DNA of 64,000 nt. Origin: Oscheius tipulae (taxonomy: Eukaryota > Nematoda > Chromadorea > Rhabditida > Rhabditidae). The position numbers and the translations under genes were made by a program. Location of the stretch: positions 5,456,001-5,520,000 of the forward strand of contig JASJZH010000004.1 of NCBI GenBank assembly GCA_037178975.1, in the 5' to 3' direction. Positions 11,515 through 22,763 of this stretch are shown one piece after another. Numbering within the stretch: position 1 is the stretch's first letter; each line of letters opens with the position of its first letter. The notes below the pieces were generated by a model. It was given only the letters and a program-made list of their open reading frames with translations, ran no database searches and was not told where the DNA came from.

Positions 11515-12522
11515 ATGATGTTTCCACTGCTCTTTTTGGTTGTCACTGCTGTTCGAGAAGTCGTCTCCGTTCTCTGCTACAACTGTACGGTTCCTACCGA
11601 TGAGAACTGTGAAACCGTGCCGAGAAGTACCAATTGGATCGAGTGCAAGGGAGCTTGTCAGGTATGATCAGGGTACCGGCAAAGCGTTATCCAGCTAAAT
11701 ATTAGCTTTAACAGAAAACCAGCCTTCTACGACGGCTTCGCCGTCCCTTAATCTTGACTTAGCATTGACAACAGGCGGCTACGTTGCACTCATCTTCCAA
11801 TAGCCTAAGTTCCCAAGTTTTCCCAAAAGCTGACTTGTCATCTTAATTCTTGACATATCATGACTTGCCAGCTTTTTTCTCGTGATGCGCACGGACGGAC
11901 GGACACCATTGCGCTTTAGTAGTAGAGAGTTATCGACAGTTATTTTGTGCCCACAATAACTTTTGGCACGTCAAGTCAAATAGAGTCAGTTTGGAAGACA
12001 TCTTCATTGGGGAAACGTTGCTTGCTCGTGTCCCTTTGTTAGAATCTAAATGGTGTTTTTCAATCTCTGCCTTGTTCATGCATATGAGGGTTCTGAACAG
12101 GGTCATGGATCTGACATGTGAGATGACTGAGTAACCAAGGTAGTATCTTCTTTCTATTCTATAAAGTTTAAAACAGTTCAGTGAACCCAGTAGACTTAGA
12201 CTAAAACAACTAGCATTCTCTCCCTCTGACCTCAAGGCAATCGCCCGATTTCTGGTTTGGAAGCTGTACTCGGAAGCCGACTCTCAGACCTACATGTTCG
12301 AGAGGAACTGCAACGAGTACTGTCATCCTGGTTGCACTCATCTTGCTGACATGGAACATCGTTTTGTCGGGTAAACAACTTTTTTTTTCTATGAGAAAGA
12401 ACTGATTCAGATGTTCCACCTGCTGCTACACTGATTTCTGCAACGTCGGCAACAGTTCTTCGTTTTCCAATTTGTCTCTTTGGCTGTTCCTGTTACTTTT
12501 TCTCTGTGTTAGAAAAACATGA
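11515..12522 (+). CDS. Ly6/uPAR-type GPI-anchored small protein
   Basis: Exons 11515-11661, 12237-12370 and 12411-12522 encode about 130 residues. The N-terminus (MMFPLLFLVVTAV) is a signal peptide. The mature part starts LCYNCTVPTDENCE, the classic opening of a three-finger Ly6 domain, and closes with CSTCCYTDFCNVGNSS, the CC-x-TD-x-CN signature. A hydrophobic tail (LWLFLLLFLCV) ends the protein and fits a GPI-attachment signal. It probably acts at the cell surface, as nematode ODR-2/HOT-type proteins do, but the partner is unknown. There is a second ATG in frame at 11518. The first intron (11662-12236) carries a Helitron-like insertion at about 11710-11928. Confidence 0.85.
11710..11928 (-). 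mobile_element. Helitron-like non-autonomous element in Ly6 intron 1
   Basis: Read on the minus strand the element begins TCTCTACTACTAAAGCGCAA near 11928, continues with a GTCCGTCCGTCC run, and ends near a GCGAAGCCGTC / GGCTGG block at 11710. These parts recur in the same order at 35105, 47412-47617 and 48661. The 5' start resembles the TCTCTACTA terminus of many Helitrons. The 3' CTRR end is not clear in this copy. Confidence 0.5.
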
Positions 12523-12612
12523 CTGAAAGGGGTTATTGCTCAAAACATCTGTATCATCTGAATTACTAAAATCCAACATAATGAATTTCAATCGGAAGAC
12601 CAGCAGAAGTCA

Positions 12613-13649
12613 TCAGAGGTTTCGGGGACACAGCTCGCAGTCTCTTCCAGTCGTGGTAGTGCCTCCACCTCCAACTGGAACAGGGGCTCGCGGAGGGATA
12701 GGAACTGCTACTGGTGCGGAGACTGGTTGGGCGGTCTTCTTTCCGCCACAGGAGACGTCGGTCAGGACGGGTAGACTGCATAGGACGAAATAGAGCGCGT
12801 GGACGGCTGTCAGTAGCGCTGTGAGTCAAGTATTACCGAAAGGACAAAATTTTACAAGAGAGTTTTTCACTAATGGTAAAGATCCGAGTCAGTCCGGATC
12901 CTTTAATTCTTCTTTATTCTTTAGTCGTCTCTCTGCAATTCGACTAAAGAATAAAGAAGAATTTCACTGTCGAGATAATTGACCAGTTGGGTCTTCTGCT
13001 GGTCAATCTGGTCGTCGCCGCTGTTCCAGGCCTCCTTTTGGATGACACTCATCAGCTGCCAGCCATCCAGATCCCCATCTCCCGTCTCTTTGTTCCAGGC
13101 CAGCTACGCTACAAAATGGTAGCAGAGACACATTAATATGTCCACGTCTGAATCCGATTCTCTGATTGCCCAACTAAAAAAAATAGACCGACGTAAGATA
13201 TTCCGAGCTGACGCCTGATTTCCTCTCGAATGTGGACAAATCAGTCGTTTGCTGTCGACCATGAGCTTCCCGAGTCCATTCAACAGATTCTTTCGGTCCA
13301 TGATCCAGTCGTAGCTCATCCCGATTGCCGGCTCCCATTTGGCCTGACTCTTCTCGAACAGCTCGAATGATCCATAAAAACCAAACTTCTCGCCGAGACT
13401 CTCGAAGAAGCCCTCTCCATAGTGTACAATGTTGAGGCATTTCAGATGCTGATCGCGAACATCAAGACTGCAGTAGATGCAGCGAAGCTCCTCGAAAAAC
13501 ATCGCACAAAGTTTGGGGTCCTCTGACAGGATTCCTGTCTGGATGATGTTCATCTCGCTGTTGGCCCGAAAGTAGTTGGCAGCCTTCTCATGCTCTAGCG
13601 ACGTCTCCCGAAGGGCGCAGAGAGTAGAAACATCTCGAGGTCTCTTCAC
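12613..13649 (-). CDS. Unrecognised protein with a C-terminal hydrophobic, Pro-rich end
   Basis: I do not recognise this gene. The largest exon (about 13649-13185) encodes a Cys-containing region with LCALRETSLEHEKAANYF and several Cys (CAMFFEELRCIYCSLDV). A second exon near 13096-12973 encodes LAWNKETGDGDLDGWQLMSV. A third, from about 12826 to the TGA at 12613, joins in phase 1 and gives a hydrophobic stretch (LLTAVHALYFVLCSLPVL), then a Pro/Val/Ala/Gly-rich tail ending CELCPRNL. The second intron contains a perfect inverted repeat (12905-12963). The 5' end is unclear: a tRNA-like sequence lies directly upstream (13655-13735), so the first exon may be missing or the gene truncated. Confidence 0.45.
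12905..12963. repeat. Perfect inverted repeat, 23-bp arms, 13-nt loop
   Basis: The left arm 12905-12927 and right arm 12941-12963 are exact reverse complements around the loop TCTCTCTGCAATT. It lies in a probable intron of the minus-strand gene. No tandem or dispersed copy of the arm was seen elsewhere in the window. Confidence 0.9.
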
Positions 13650-13654
13650 CGCGG

Positions 13655-13735
13655 TTCAGTTCTGCGGCTAGCACGTCGGGCAATCTTAACAATCCCGGTT
13701 CGATCCCCGCCGATGATATTCGTGTTTCTAAAAGT
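13655..13735 (+). repeat. tRNA-like / tRNA-derived sequence, copy 1
   Basis: The stretch GCGGCTAGCACG ... CCCGGTTCGATCCCC has an A-box-like and a B-box-like segment at roughly tRNA spacing, then GCCGATGAT. A related sequence lies at 62853-62925 with the same 3' flank. The T stem does not pair well and no full cloverleaf could be drawn, so a tRNA-derived repeat or pseudogene is more likely than a functional tRNA. Confidence 0.4.
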
Positions 13736-13739
13736 CTTC

Positions 13740-15030
13740 AAAGACGGTTGGTGGTTTTGTAAAGTATCGTATTCCTTACAGACATAAACAAATTATTTAA
13801 CTTACAAATTGTATCTGCCTTCGACTCGTTCCCACGCCATAATGCAATTGCTCGAGTACAACCGCGTAGGTGGAACCAATCCTTTAGTGCCGAAGGACTT
13901 CCTTCTGATCACAGGTTCACTTTTAATGCGTTCCTGTAGTCCTACCCTAATCCCCGTCCGGAAGATCGAGGCAAGGGCGGAACAGAATCAGAAAACCCAA
14001 GTCTTTATCTCGATAACAATGTTTTGTCCTCGTCTGATTAACCGCGGTCGTGTACAAGGCTCCCGGCTATAATTTTAACCAAACAGGCAAACAGCCTTCC
14101 TTTTTCTTCTTAGGTACTGAAAGAGTCGAAACTATAGCAACAGGGAACAGATTCATTTTCCCCACGATCTGTTGATCTAAATAGTTAGCTCTCCATCTAA
14201 TTATAGCTCTTTCCCACTGGGGCGGAGCTCGAATATAGGTGTTCTACCTGTCGTTCTTCATCTTCCTTTGAAAAATTTTGAAAGTTTTCAACAGATCGTT
14301 CCCAGCTCTTATTCGGCTGTATTTAAAAAGTTGCCGACGATTTGTAGCATGTATTTCGACCAAAAAAACGGACAAAGTTTCAAGCCCCCGGATATTTTGA
14401 GCTGAAAGCTCGCGACTTCTGATTAACTTTTCGGGTAGAGCAACGCGCTTGAGCTTTCGATGTTCTGTAAAATTGTAGATGAAATCAAGGACTATAACTC
14501 TTCAGTACATCGAAAAGCACCCTGAATATTTAATTTACTACCTTCTTGATCTGAAACAACACAATTGCTTCTTTCCCTCGGTCATCTGACGTCCAGATGA
14601 GAAGAGTCCAGAGGCCAAACAATGCTTTACAGCTTCTCTCTCATCACTTCTAGACGTCCCACCCATTAGCCTTTTTACCTCTACTGAACTAGAGACAATT
14701 GTAACCTTGCATGTACGGTGAGTCAGTAGTCTACTTCCCTTTGATTCTATTATATGTCTTACCCTCTTCCTCCCCCACCAAAGACACACAAAAACAACGA
14801 CATTTCCACCTGTTTATCCGCATTATTCACAGGCATTCTAATCCCGTTTTGACGCAGCTGACACAGAGAAAGAAGGCTCAAAAAAGGAATTGCTCAGCCG
14901 GAATACTAGAGTTGTTTCTTTTGGCTATCTCAAGTCGTCCTCTCTCCTAATTGGAATCTTTTATTGTCTCTGTTCACTGAAACTAGCTTTTAACCAACAT
15001 TTTCAGGTTCCTAACCACTCCCTCTCTAGA
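13740..15030. other. Intergenic stretch with nothing recognisable
   Basis: Several frames stay open for 60-87 codons here, but none has a family motif, good codon pattern or convincing splice structure. It separates the minus-strand gene ending upstream from the Srt receptor and probably holds that receptor's promoter. Confidence 0.4.
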
Positions 15031-15032
15031 CA

Positions 15033-17284
15033 ATGATGAACTACATTCACAGTATGGGAGAACTGAGCAGATTGCAGGAATACAATTGCGGGTTGGCTCA
15101 AGCAGACTTTACCCCCATTGAAATTATGGCGCTAACTGATCTCCGATCTCGAGACAGAGAGAATGACTATTAGCCAAGGCTTTTTGAACTGACTTGTAGG
15201 CTTCAATCAGGCGGAGAATGTTCTTTGAGGACGCTGAATAATCAAACTACAGAAAGAGTTGACGTTTTAAAATGATGAGAGTCTTTTCTGGGGGGACACA
15301 GGGTCATGTCCAGAAGACAGATTGTTCTATTTATAGCCAAACAAAGTTTTACCCAGTATGACTGTTCCAGCGTTTAGTTCAGTTGAGATGATCAATAGAA
15401 TCTTCTTTTGAACTTCCACAAAGGTCGAATTGATCTTTAAAATAGTCGACTAAACTTCTGGTTTGTAGCGACGGTAACCTATTGATCTCTCACGAAAAAC
15501 ATACTAAACGATGCCTGTTCTTTTAAAGAGCAGGTGAACTCGTGCTTCCCTTTGCAAAAGAGCACGTTTCAGTATCTATGAAGGTTCAAGAACCGTCGAA
15601 CGACCTTATCTAGGAGCTTCTTTATTAGCCATCGGAATTCCAACTATTGTGAGTCACCCGGCTACTAATAAAAGGAACCTTTCAGTTTTTCTACATCATC
15701 TGCCTAGGAGTAATGTTACAGAAGAAATTGCGGCAGACAACATGCTACAAGATTATGATCTATTTAGGTTTGAAGTACTATTATTATTTATGGAAATCAA
15801 TTTAGGAGTCATCGATGTAGGAGCTATTTTGATCAACTGTCTCATGACGGGAGTGCTTTACAATCAGGGAGCCTTCTTCTGTACATATCCTGATCTTATC
15901 TACTTGAGCGGGTCTCTTGCCTTGTGTGAGTTTTCAAAGTTTGTCTTCTCCGACTACCGTACAAATCGAACATAGGATCTCGTAACGGGATCTTCTCCAC
16001 ATGTGCACCTGTATTCTGGGCCTCGTTCAAAGATTCAGAGGTTTTGCTAGTAGTGTAGAGCTTGAGTGTTGTTAGAACACCAAAGAAAAAAGTATGCAAA
16101 GGCAAAGTATGCTTTAGAGCAAGCAGGACTGAACGGTATTATATTAATCAATCTCCTCGTCGAACTTCCGAATAGAGAGTAGTCGAGAGTGCACCTACTA
16201 CGGCAGGTGGTAGTTTTTCTGCGACCCAGAGTTGTGTGATTAGAACCGAGCTCTCACGGCACTAATCCTGTTAAACGTCCCGGTATGTAGCGACTGCCTC
16301 GAGTGGTTCATACAAAGTCCTTCCTATATTTTCTATGATTCCTATGCCTCTCAATCCCCCTCCCACATTGTATCGTATATAATTTTTGTCTTACAATAAG
16401 GTAAATCCTATGCGATGCTCTCATTCGAACAAAAACCACCTTTCAGCCTTCTGGTGCTGTTCCTGCATCACTTGCTTTGTGCTGGTCATAAACCGTCTCT
16501 ACAATCTGTGGACTGCTTCAGCTGCCAACCAATTCAAGAAAGCCGATCCAACTTGGAGAGCTGTCGTCTGTCTCACTGTCCCCACTGCCTATCTCCTCTA
16601 TTTCCTCTTGTTCACCACTCCACCTCTCTTCAACAGCGACAAGTCTGCCTGGTTCTTCGATCCCTTCATCCCAAACAGACAGACTCGACTTGTAAGCCTA
16701 GTCTCAGTTGCAGCCCTAATTGAGTACAGAGCTTCAACAACTACTCACACACTGTCAACAATCTGCTGATTGTTTTCGTTACGACCTTCTCTTATATTGG
16801 ATTCGTCGTTTTGCTCAGATCAAAGTACAGAAAACATGGACAGAAATTCAGTCTATTCAAGGCTAATCCCGTGAGTTTCTTCTTCTTTTGGGCAACAATG
16901 AGTCAACTTCCAGATAATCATTCAAGCAGTGATGATGTGTTTTTTCAACCTCATAGCTGCCATGGTCTACGTCTACATGAACTATTTCCCCATGTGGCCC
17001 CCTCTCATTGTCATCGGTCACTACTGTTGGGTCTTCGGTCATGGTTCGGCTTTTTTTCAACTCTAATGATCCCACGTTTAGCCTGTCCTCCATACCTCTA
17101 CTTCTACCTGAACCCGACCATCCGTCGTCGACTGAAACGGGTCTTCGGGTGTGGAACCAGAGTCGTCCCAAGAACCATCCTCCCTCCAAGAGACCGATCT
17201 CCGTCGATGAGAGCCCAGACCGTGGAAGAACTGAACCTCCCACATCTGATGAAGTTCGAAAAGGCTCTGGAAAGTGAGGCTTAA
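15033..17284 (+). CDS. Serpentine receptor class T (Srt)-like 7TM chemoreceptor
   Basis: This is probably a G-protein-coupled chemoreceptor of the nematode Srt family, in sensory neuron membranes. Exons read: a first exon from ATG 15033 with the N-terminal YNC motif (its 3' end uncertain), then 15573-15648, 15686-15767, 15806-15925, 16447-16691, 16730-16870, 16914-17043 and 17082-17284. Matches to the Srt pattern as I remember it: RPYLG before TM1, YKIMIYLGVIDVGAILIN at TM2, GAFFCTYPDLIY in the loop, FWCCSCITCFVLVINRLYN at TM3, WFFDPF in the second extracellular loop, NNYSHTVNN before TM5, and YLNPTIRRRL at the end of TM7. The tail is basic with a short Ser/Pro-rich end. The 521-nt intron after TM3's first residues and the long first intron are unlike the 37-45 nt ones elsewhere in the gene. 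The main doubt is the first exon. Confidence 0.85.
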
Positions 17285-18119
17285 AAATAAAGCAGAAAGA
17301 CACGATTGGATTGGATTGTTTATGTAGTGTGTTCCTTACTTCCTAATCGCGTCTTCCCCTCTCTCTCCCTCTCGTTTTCTGGCTATAAACATTCACAGTG
17401 GTGGCCTGAGCCAATCGGGCGGAAAGGCGACATTTCCTTCGAGGTTAGGTTTCTGAGCAACAAAACAATCTCTTTTCTGACTATTGACTTTGAAATCTTG
17501 GTTCCATGTCTTCCTTTTACTTACTCTCTTAGAAGAGACTAACTGCTTACCACTCTTATGAACAGAGCAATACGGTATTTCAGGTTGTTAACTTTGTAAC
17601 TTGAAATATTTTCCGGCTCTCTTGTCTGTCTGTCTGTCTCTGCTTCTGTGGTCACTGCGTTTTCAAACTTTATGGTCGTCGATTCCCCTTACATTTTCCA
17701 ATAACCTTTCTCTCGCGATTCTCATTCGCCGGGCAGGTCCTGGGTAAAATACGTCTTGAGTACATGGCTGTTATGCTAGGAGAGACCATGTCCTGTTCGG
17801 TGAAGAAATGTGCAACTTTGGTGGATAGCTTCCTTGAATTGACTTCTAGCCTCGTACCAAATTCTGCAAAGTCCCACATCTGAAAGACTCTGCAAAAGTT
17901 TATTTATGAACAAAGCCTCTTTGCCATCTTTTCTCGGCATTCCCTGGTCCCCTTCGGACACGTGTTCAAAAAGAACAGGTCGTCTGACACCCGATCCTCC
18001 CTCTATCCTTGACTCTTCTTCCCGCTTGCAAATCCGTGATACTCGCCTCTCCTAATCAGCAATTCCGATTGACGAGACACTTCCCTCTAAGTCTCTACTA
18101 CTACTGCCTCTTACAGGCC

Positions 18120-18378
18120 ATGTTTGAAGCTCTTCTGGTCCCGTTCAAGAACATAACCAGAGAGGAGCAGGTTCGGTGCATGGGCTGGGGTCTCTTACTT
18201 CTATGGACCCTGTCAATCACCTACATGACAAGGGACTTTTGGTGAACCCTGATCAAATTGTTTAAAGAACAGATACAGGTTCCCCTCTGCGTTCGGACTA
18301 CCTCCTTTGTCGGAAAGAGTCAACGCTCCGGTGGCTACTCCTCCTCAGACGAGGAAGAAGCTCAGTGTGAACATGTGA
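18120..18378 (+). CDS. Small single-pass membrane protein, 73 aa, unrecognised
   Basis: Exons 18120-18241 and 18279-18378 join cleanly (phase 2) across a 37-nt GT-AG intron. The start MFEALLVPFKNITREEQVRC is followed by one hydrophobic helix (GLLLLWTLSITYM), then FWFPSAFGLPPLSER and a basic, Pro/Thr-rich tail ending KKLSVNM. A CTCTTACAG acceptor lies three nt before the ATG, so a 5'UTR exon is likely. The tail-anchored-like shape and small size recall small integral membrane proteins, but I do not recognise the family. The clean splice and motif-like charge pattern suggest it is real. Confidence 0.55.
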
Positions 18379-18499
18379 GTCTACTCTTTTTTTTTTTGAA
18401 ATAGGACTGTTTTAGGAAAGAACTGAGGCAGCTCTATGCGTTACAGAGATACTGACGGGTTTGCGAAGCGAGAAGACGACTGGGAATTTGTGATATGTA

Positions 18500-19979
18500 C
18501 ATTGAATAAATTTTTTGTGACTTTTCGCATGCTCGTGCCTTTTCAGATAACTCAGCTTTAGAAAAAAAAATTTCCCAGATCTTCATTGATTGGGAGTTGT
18601 AAGCGATGTTCCAATTGTAAGGTATGGATTAGCAATCTCAGGGAAGCCGGTAGAACTGGAGGTATTGAAACAGATTGTGATCTACTCTTTGTTATTTCTC
18701 TTCCAAACGACTAAAGAAAAAAATCTAGACCGCCCATGCTTTCCTTCATTGATACCAGGAGACTGTTCTGGTCGCCCCAACCTAATCTGAGCCAATTGTG
18801 TGTTACCAGCAATACGATGGGAAGTCTTGATTCCCAGATAACAATGAGGAGTTACGCTGGCCGAGTCGTAACCTCAAGATGCTCGATCTGCTGGTTAGGC
18901 TAGATCGAGATCTTATTACTAGAAAAGCACCCCTTTTTCTTCAAACAAAATTTATTCAGCCTTGGGACTCAATAGGTCCAACAATCTGATAATAGATGAG
19001 TAACTCAATACGGGGAAACAGAAGAAAACAATAGAATAGAACTCTCGACTCTAGATCGAGCGAGAGAAAAACCGAACAACCACAAAAACAACCAGAAAAT
19101 CCAAACGGTGGCGCTCCGCGCGTAAAACAGAATGGTTACGGTGTGGCGGGTCTTTGAAAAGTGAAATATGACGGTAGGGACGAAAACGGTTGTGGTTGTT
19201 TTAGGTAGAGTAACGAGAATAAAATATCATAGGAATACCGGCTATGTGACATAACGACATGAGTCCGGTGCCATTCGAAAGGCCATCGGAAATGGTGATG
19301 TTTTCCAGATTTTCAGCTACTGAATAGATGTCTATTGTCCTCTAGAGCGTTTCCCGTTCCCAGATTTTGAGCTGGATTGGCGCTCCTAGGACTTGGATAT
19401 CCGCGCTTCTTTCAATGTAAGTGACAAAGTGGTGCACAGCCTATGCAATCTGCTGAGAAACTTCTGGTTTTTAGTTCGAATCCTCTCTTTGGACAATCTT
19501 TTTAATTACTCGCTTCAAGCTTATTTTGCGTTCCTCGTTGAATTAGTTCACTCCTAAAAGCTAGAAGCTTTTGATAGTCAACCTTCTACCTTTTTCCAGT
19601 CTTTAAAGTGGCTGTTGTGCGATACTGATCGTCACAGTGCTATCCGAAAAAGGGATTTCTGGATCCAATAGGGGGCGACAAAAAATCTCTTGTGAGTCAA
19701 GCGGGGCGATTTACCCGGAGATTCATGAAAGGGAGATCAGGCGCAAGCGGTATGATGTCACTTTAAAAGAATTTATGTAATATATGAAATATTTACACTT
19801 TTAAATGACGGAGCACCCGTGAGGCGAGTGTGCAAATGTGGAAAAGACTAACTAGAGGTGAAAAAAGTGAATTCGATTCGAATTTGGGGGAAGGAGAAGG
19901 GCTTTGGCGGGAGGATGAGACAGAAGAATGAGCAGGGATATCACATTCGGAACAACAGGGACGAGAAAGATCACAGACT
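18500..19979. other. Intergenic region between the small membrane protein and SHOC2
   Basis: No convincing coding frame was found. AATAAA at about 18506 probably ends the 18.1-kb gene. The right end should include the 3'UTR of the minus-strand SHOC2 gene. Confidence 0.4.
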
Positions 19980-22763
19980 CTATTGGGTCAGGACAACCCC
20001 TCTATACGGGCCCTGCATCTTTAAATATTGGATAACCAAAGACGGACCACCGGCAGTGATCTCGGGAGGAATCTGGCTGAGAGGACAGTTTTCAATGGAC
20101 ATAATCTCCAAGGAGGAACAGAGTGCCAACTCGAAAGGCAGCGAGTGGAGCGACGAGTTGTCGTTCAGGTAGAGAGACTTCAGCGAGTCCAAGTGACCAA
20201 TTTCTTCGGGAATCGAGTTCAGATTGTTCTCGCCAACCCGGAGGTCCTGCAGCGAGGCAAGATTGCCGATCGTCCTTGGCAGACAGATCAACTTGTTCGA
20301 CTGGAGCCACAGCTTTGTCAATTGCAGGAGGAAGCCTGGAAGTTCCATTTAAGAGGGTCCATGTAAGACAAGTGAGCGCACCTACAGCGAGCGCATTCAG
20401 AATTTTTTTTTAGGATTTGCTGCGGTGTATTTTGCTTTCGTTGCTCACTGGCAGCTCGCGCACTTCTCGTGCGAGCGACCCGGGCTCGAGCCAATGTTTT
20501 TAGTTTTGCCCAGACCGAGGCTTTACACACACTCTTCCTTAATTGAATGGATAACTCACCAATTTCGTTGGGAATGACATCCAAATCGTTCTCTTCCAGG
20601 TCGAGTTCCCTCAGCTTCTTGAGATTTCCAATCTGCGAGGGCAGCTTCTTCAGCTGATTGTTCGAAACAGTCAAAATCTCCAAATTGACGAGTTTCTCAA
20701 TGTCTTCCGGAAGCACTTTGAGCTGATTCGTGGATAAATTCAGCTCGCTGATCGAAGTCCACGTTCCCATATCCAGAGGGAGCGAAGGCAGCTCATTCTC
20801 CTTTAGATTCAACTTGGTCAAACCGGATGCCTTAGAGAAGATTCCAATTGGGATCTTGTTGATCTGGTTGTGCTCCATGTTGATTGACTGGAAAGTTTTT
20901 GCTGTTCAAGTTTGGTAGCACCAATAGAAAGAACTGGGGAAAAGGTTTGGCGTTTACCAGGCACGGGCGTCTCAAATTGAACTCTATTTAGAAATCGAGG
21001 ATGTGCTAGACTTCACAGTCTACTGGCAATCCCCCTTAGGATCATTCAATGGTTGTGTAAGATTACAGAGACACTCACTGGCTCGAAAACTTTACACGCA
21101 CCTGTGCACTGACAAACTGCTGAGGACCACCATGAGGAAAACTGGACAGTTCATTCCTGGACAGGTTGATTGTCTTCAATTTGGGCAAACAGTTCAACAT
21201 GTTGTCCTGAAGCAAAGCCCTTGAAAAAGAAAATTGGTAAAATTTACAGGCAAACTGAGAAGATGGTTTCCTTCCACGATGAACTCTTCCAACATTATAC
21301 AATTTTCCAGACTGCTGGGCAAGGATCGCAGCTTATTGTATCTGAATTCGTCACTGTTTCGGCAAACTGGAAAAGGTACCTGATTCCGAGCCTTATGAGA
21401 TTTTTGAGCTGTCCCATCGAGACCGGGAGTTCTGTCAGATCGTTGTGTTGGAGATCGAGCTGGGTCAGGCTGCTACATTCTCCGAGCTCTTCGGGTACTT
21501 TTGTGAGGTGATTCTTGCTCAGAAGACAGACAATCAGAGCCGGGATCTGGCCAATGGCCGCAGGCAGTTCCCGTATTTTGTTCTCCCGCAAATCGATCAT
21601 TTTCAGCTTTTTCAAATTTGCAATGTCCTCTCCCACGGTAACGATACGATTGAATCGTAGCCATAGCGTCTCCAGGGATGTTATTCTGTAGATGACCGAC
21701 GGGATATCGGTCAGCTTGTTGTGCCGGAGATCGAGGGTCTCCAGCTGGGTCAGGGATGACAGACTGTCCGGCAGTGACGTCAACGCATTTTCACTTAATC
21801 CTAAAGATGTGATATTTGAAGGGAGGAGAGGGATTACTTGCCTAATTTCTTTAAATTAACGAGGAACCCGAGTTCGGAAGGCACTTGAGTGAGCTTGTTC
21901 TTGTAGAGGAAGAGCTCTGTCAGCTGGGTCAGTTCACGGATCGAAGCCGGAATAGAGGTTATCTGAAAGAGGAACTGTGGCAACAAGATTGGCTATAGCC
22001 CCACGGAGGTTCGGCTTTACTGTATGTCCCATTCATACTACCTCTGAACCGTCTGTTTTTTTCACTTGTCAGTCTTTCTCCATTCATCCTACCACAGTAG
22101 AATCAAAGTTCTCTCAGAGAAACCATGTTCCAAACTAACGACTCTAACATAAACTGTCGCAAAACAACTGTCACTAATTGACAACAATTGTCTTCAGACA
22201 CACAGGATACATAGATTTTTGGAGATTTAGAACTAGATTTGTCAATTGGTGACGCTTTATCTGGTTGACTACTCGCTTCTCGACCATGAAAGCTCTTATT
22301 GAACAGTCCAACAAAGATCATCTCTCTATGTATTTCCCAGCTATACAACCGTGAGTTCCGTAACCTCGATCCCCCTGTGAACTTACGTCATTAGAGCTGA
22401 GATCGAGGCGGCTGTCGTGGTTCTCTTTACATTTTTGAAACTCGCGGTGGAGGTCCTGAAAAAATTTCGTTTAGAAACAGCCAATAACAATTTGCTACAC
22501 CTTTCGACTCTTCTCATTGCCAATGGTAGAGTTTGTGCTTTTTTCACTCAGACTGTGCCTCGTTTTGCTTCTGGCAAAGTTCGAAAGTCTTCCAATGACT
22601 CCGGGACTCTTACTGCGAGAGGCGTCCTTTGTAGGACGAAATTCGAATTCTTTGGCTTCCATTTTGGCCGAGAGACACAAGGCCAGCGCGTCCGACAGTC
22701 GCGCCGTACCACCTACACCTCGACCTGATAGAGCCAGCTCAGATTTGAGAGCGCCGAACGGGC
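19980..22763 (-). CDS. soc-2: SHOC2/SOC-2 leucine-rich repeat scaffold
   Basis: SHOC2 binds RAS and PP1 and promotes RAF dephosphorylation in the RAS-ERK pathway; it is cytosolic. Reading on the minus strand: a Ser/Arg/Lys-rich N-terminal exon from 22763 (…[14 protein letters not shown]… then [15 protein letters not shown]), an exon with [18 protein letters not shown] (matching the start of the family LRR region), then about 20 short LRRs of the LxxLxxLDLxxNxL type, and a C-terminus with [12 protein letters not shown] as in SHOC2. Late exons: 21222-21102 approximately, 20887-20560 and 20335-19980. [11 protein letters not shown] and GGPQQF are diagnostic. One junction near 21240-21210 fits only with a weak GC donor, or is disrupted. 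The true start may lie upstream in a more distant exon (see 27995-28395). Confidence 0.92.

Noticed and set aside
17617-17641. GTCTGTCTGTCTGTCTC run
   Set aside because: A simple tetranucleotide repeat; it resembles part of the Helitron-like 5' module but lacks the flanking modules.
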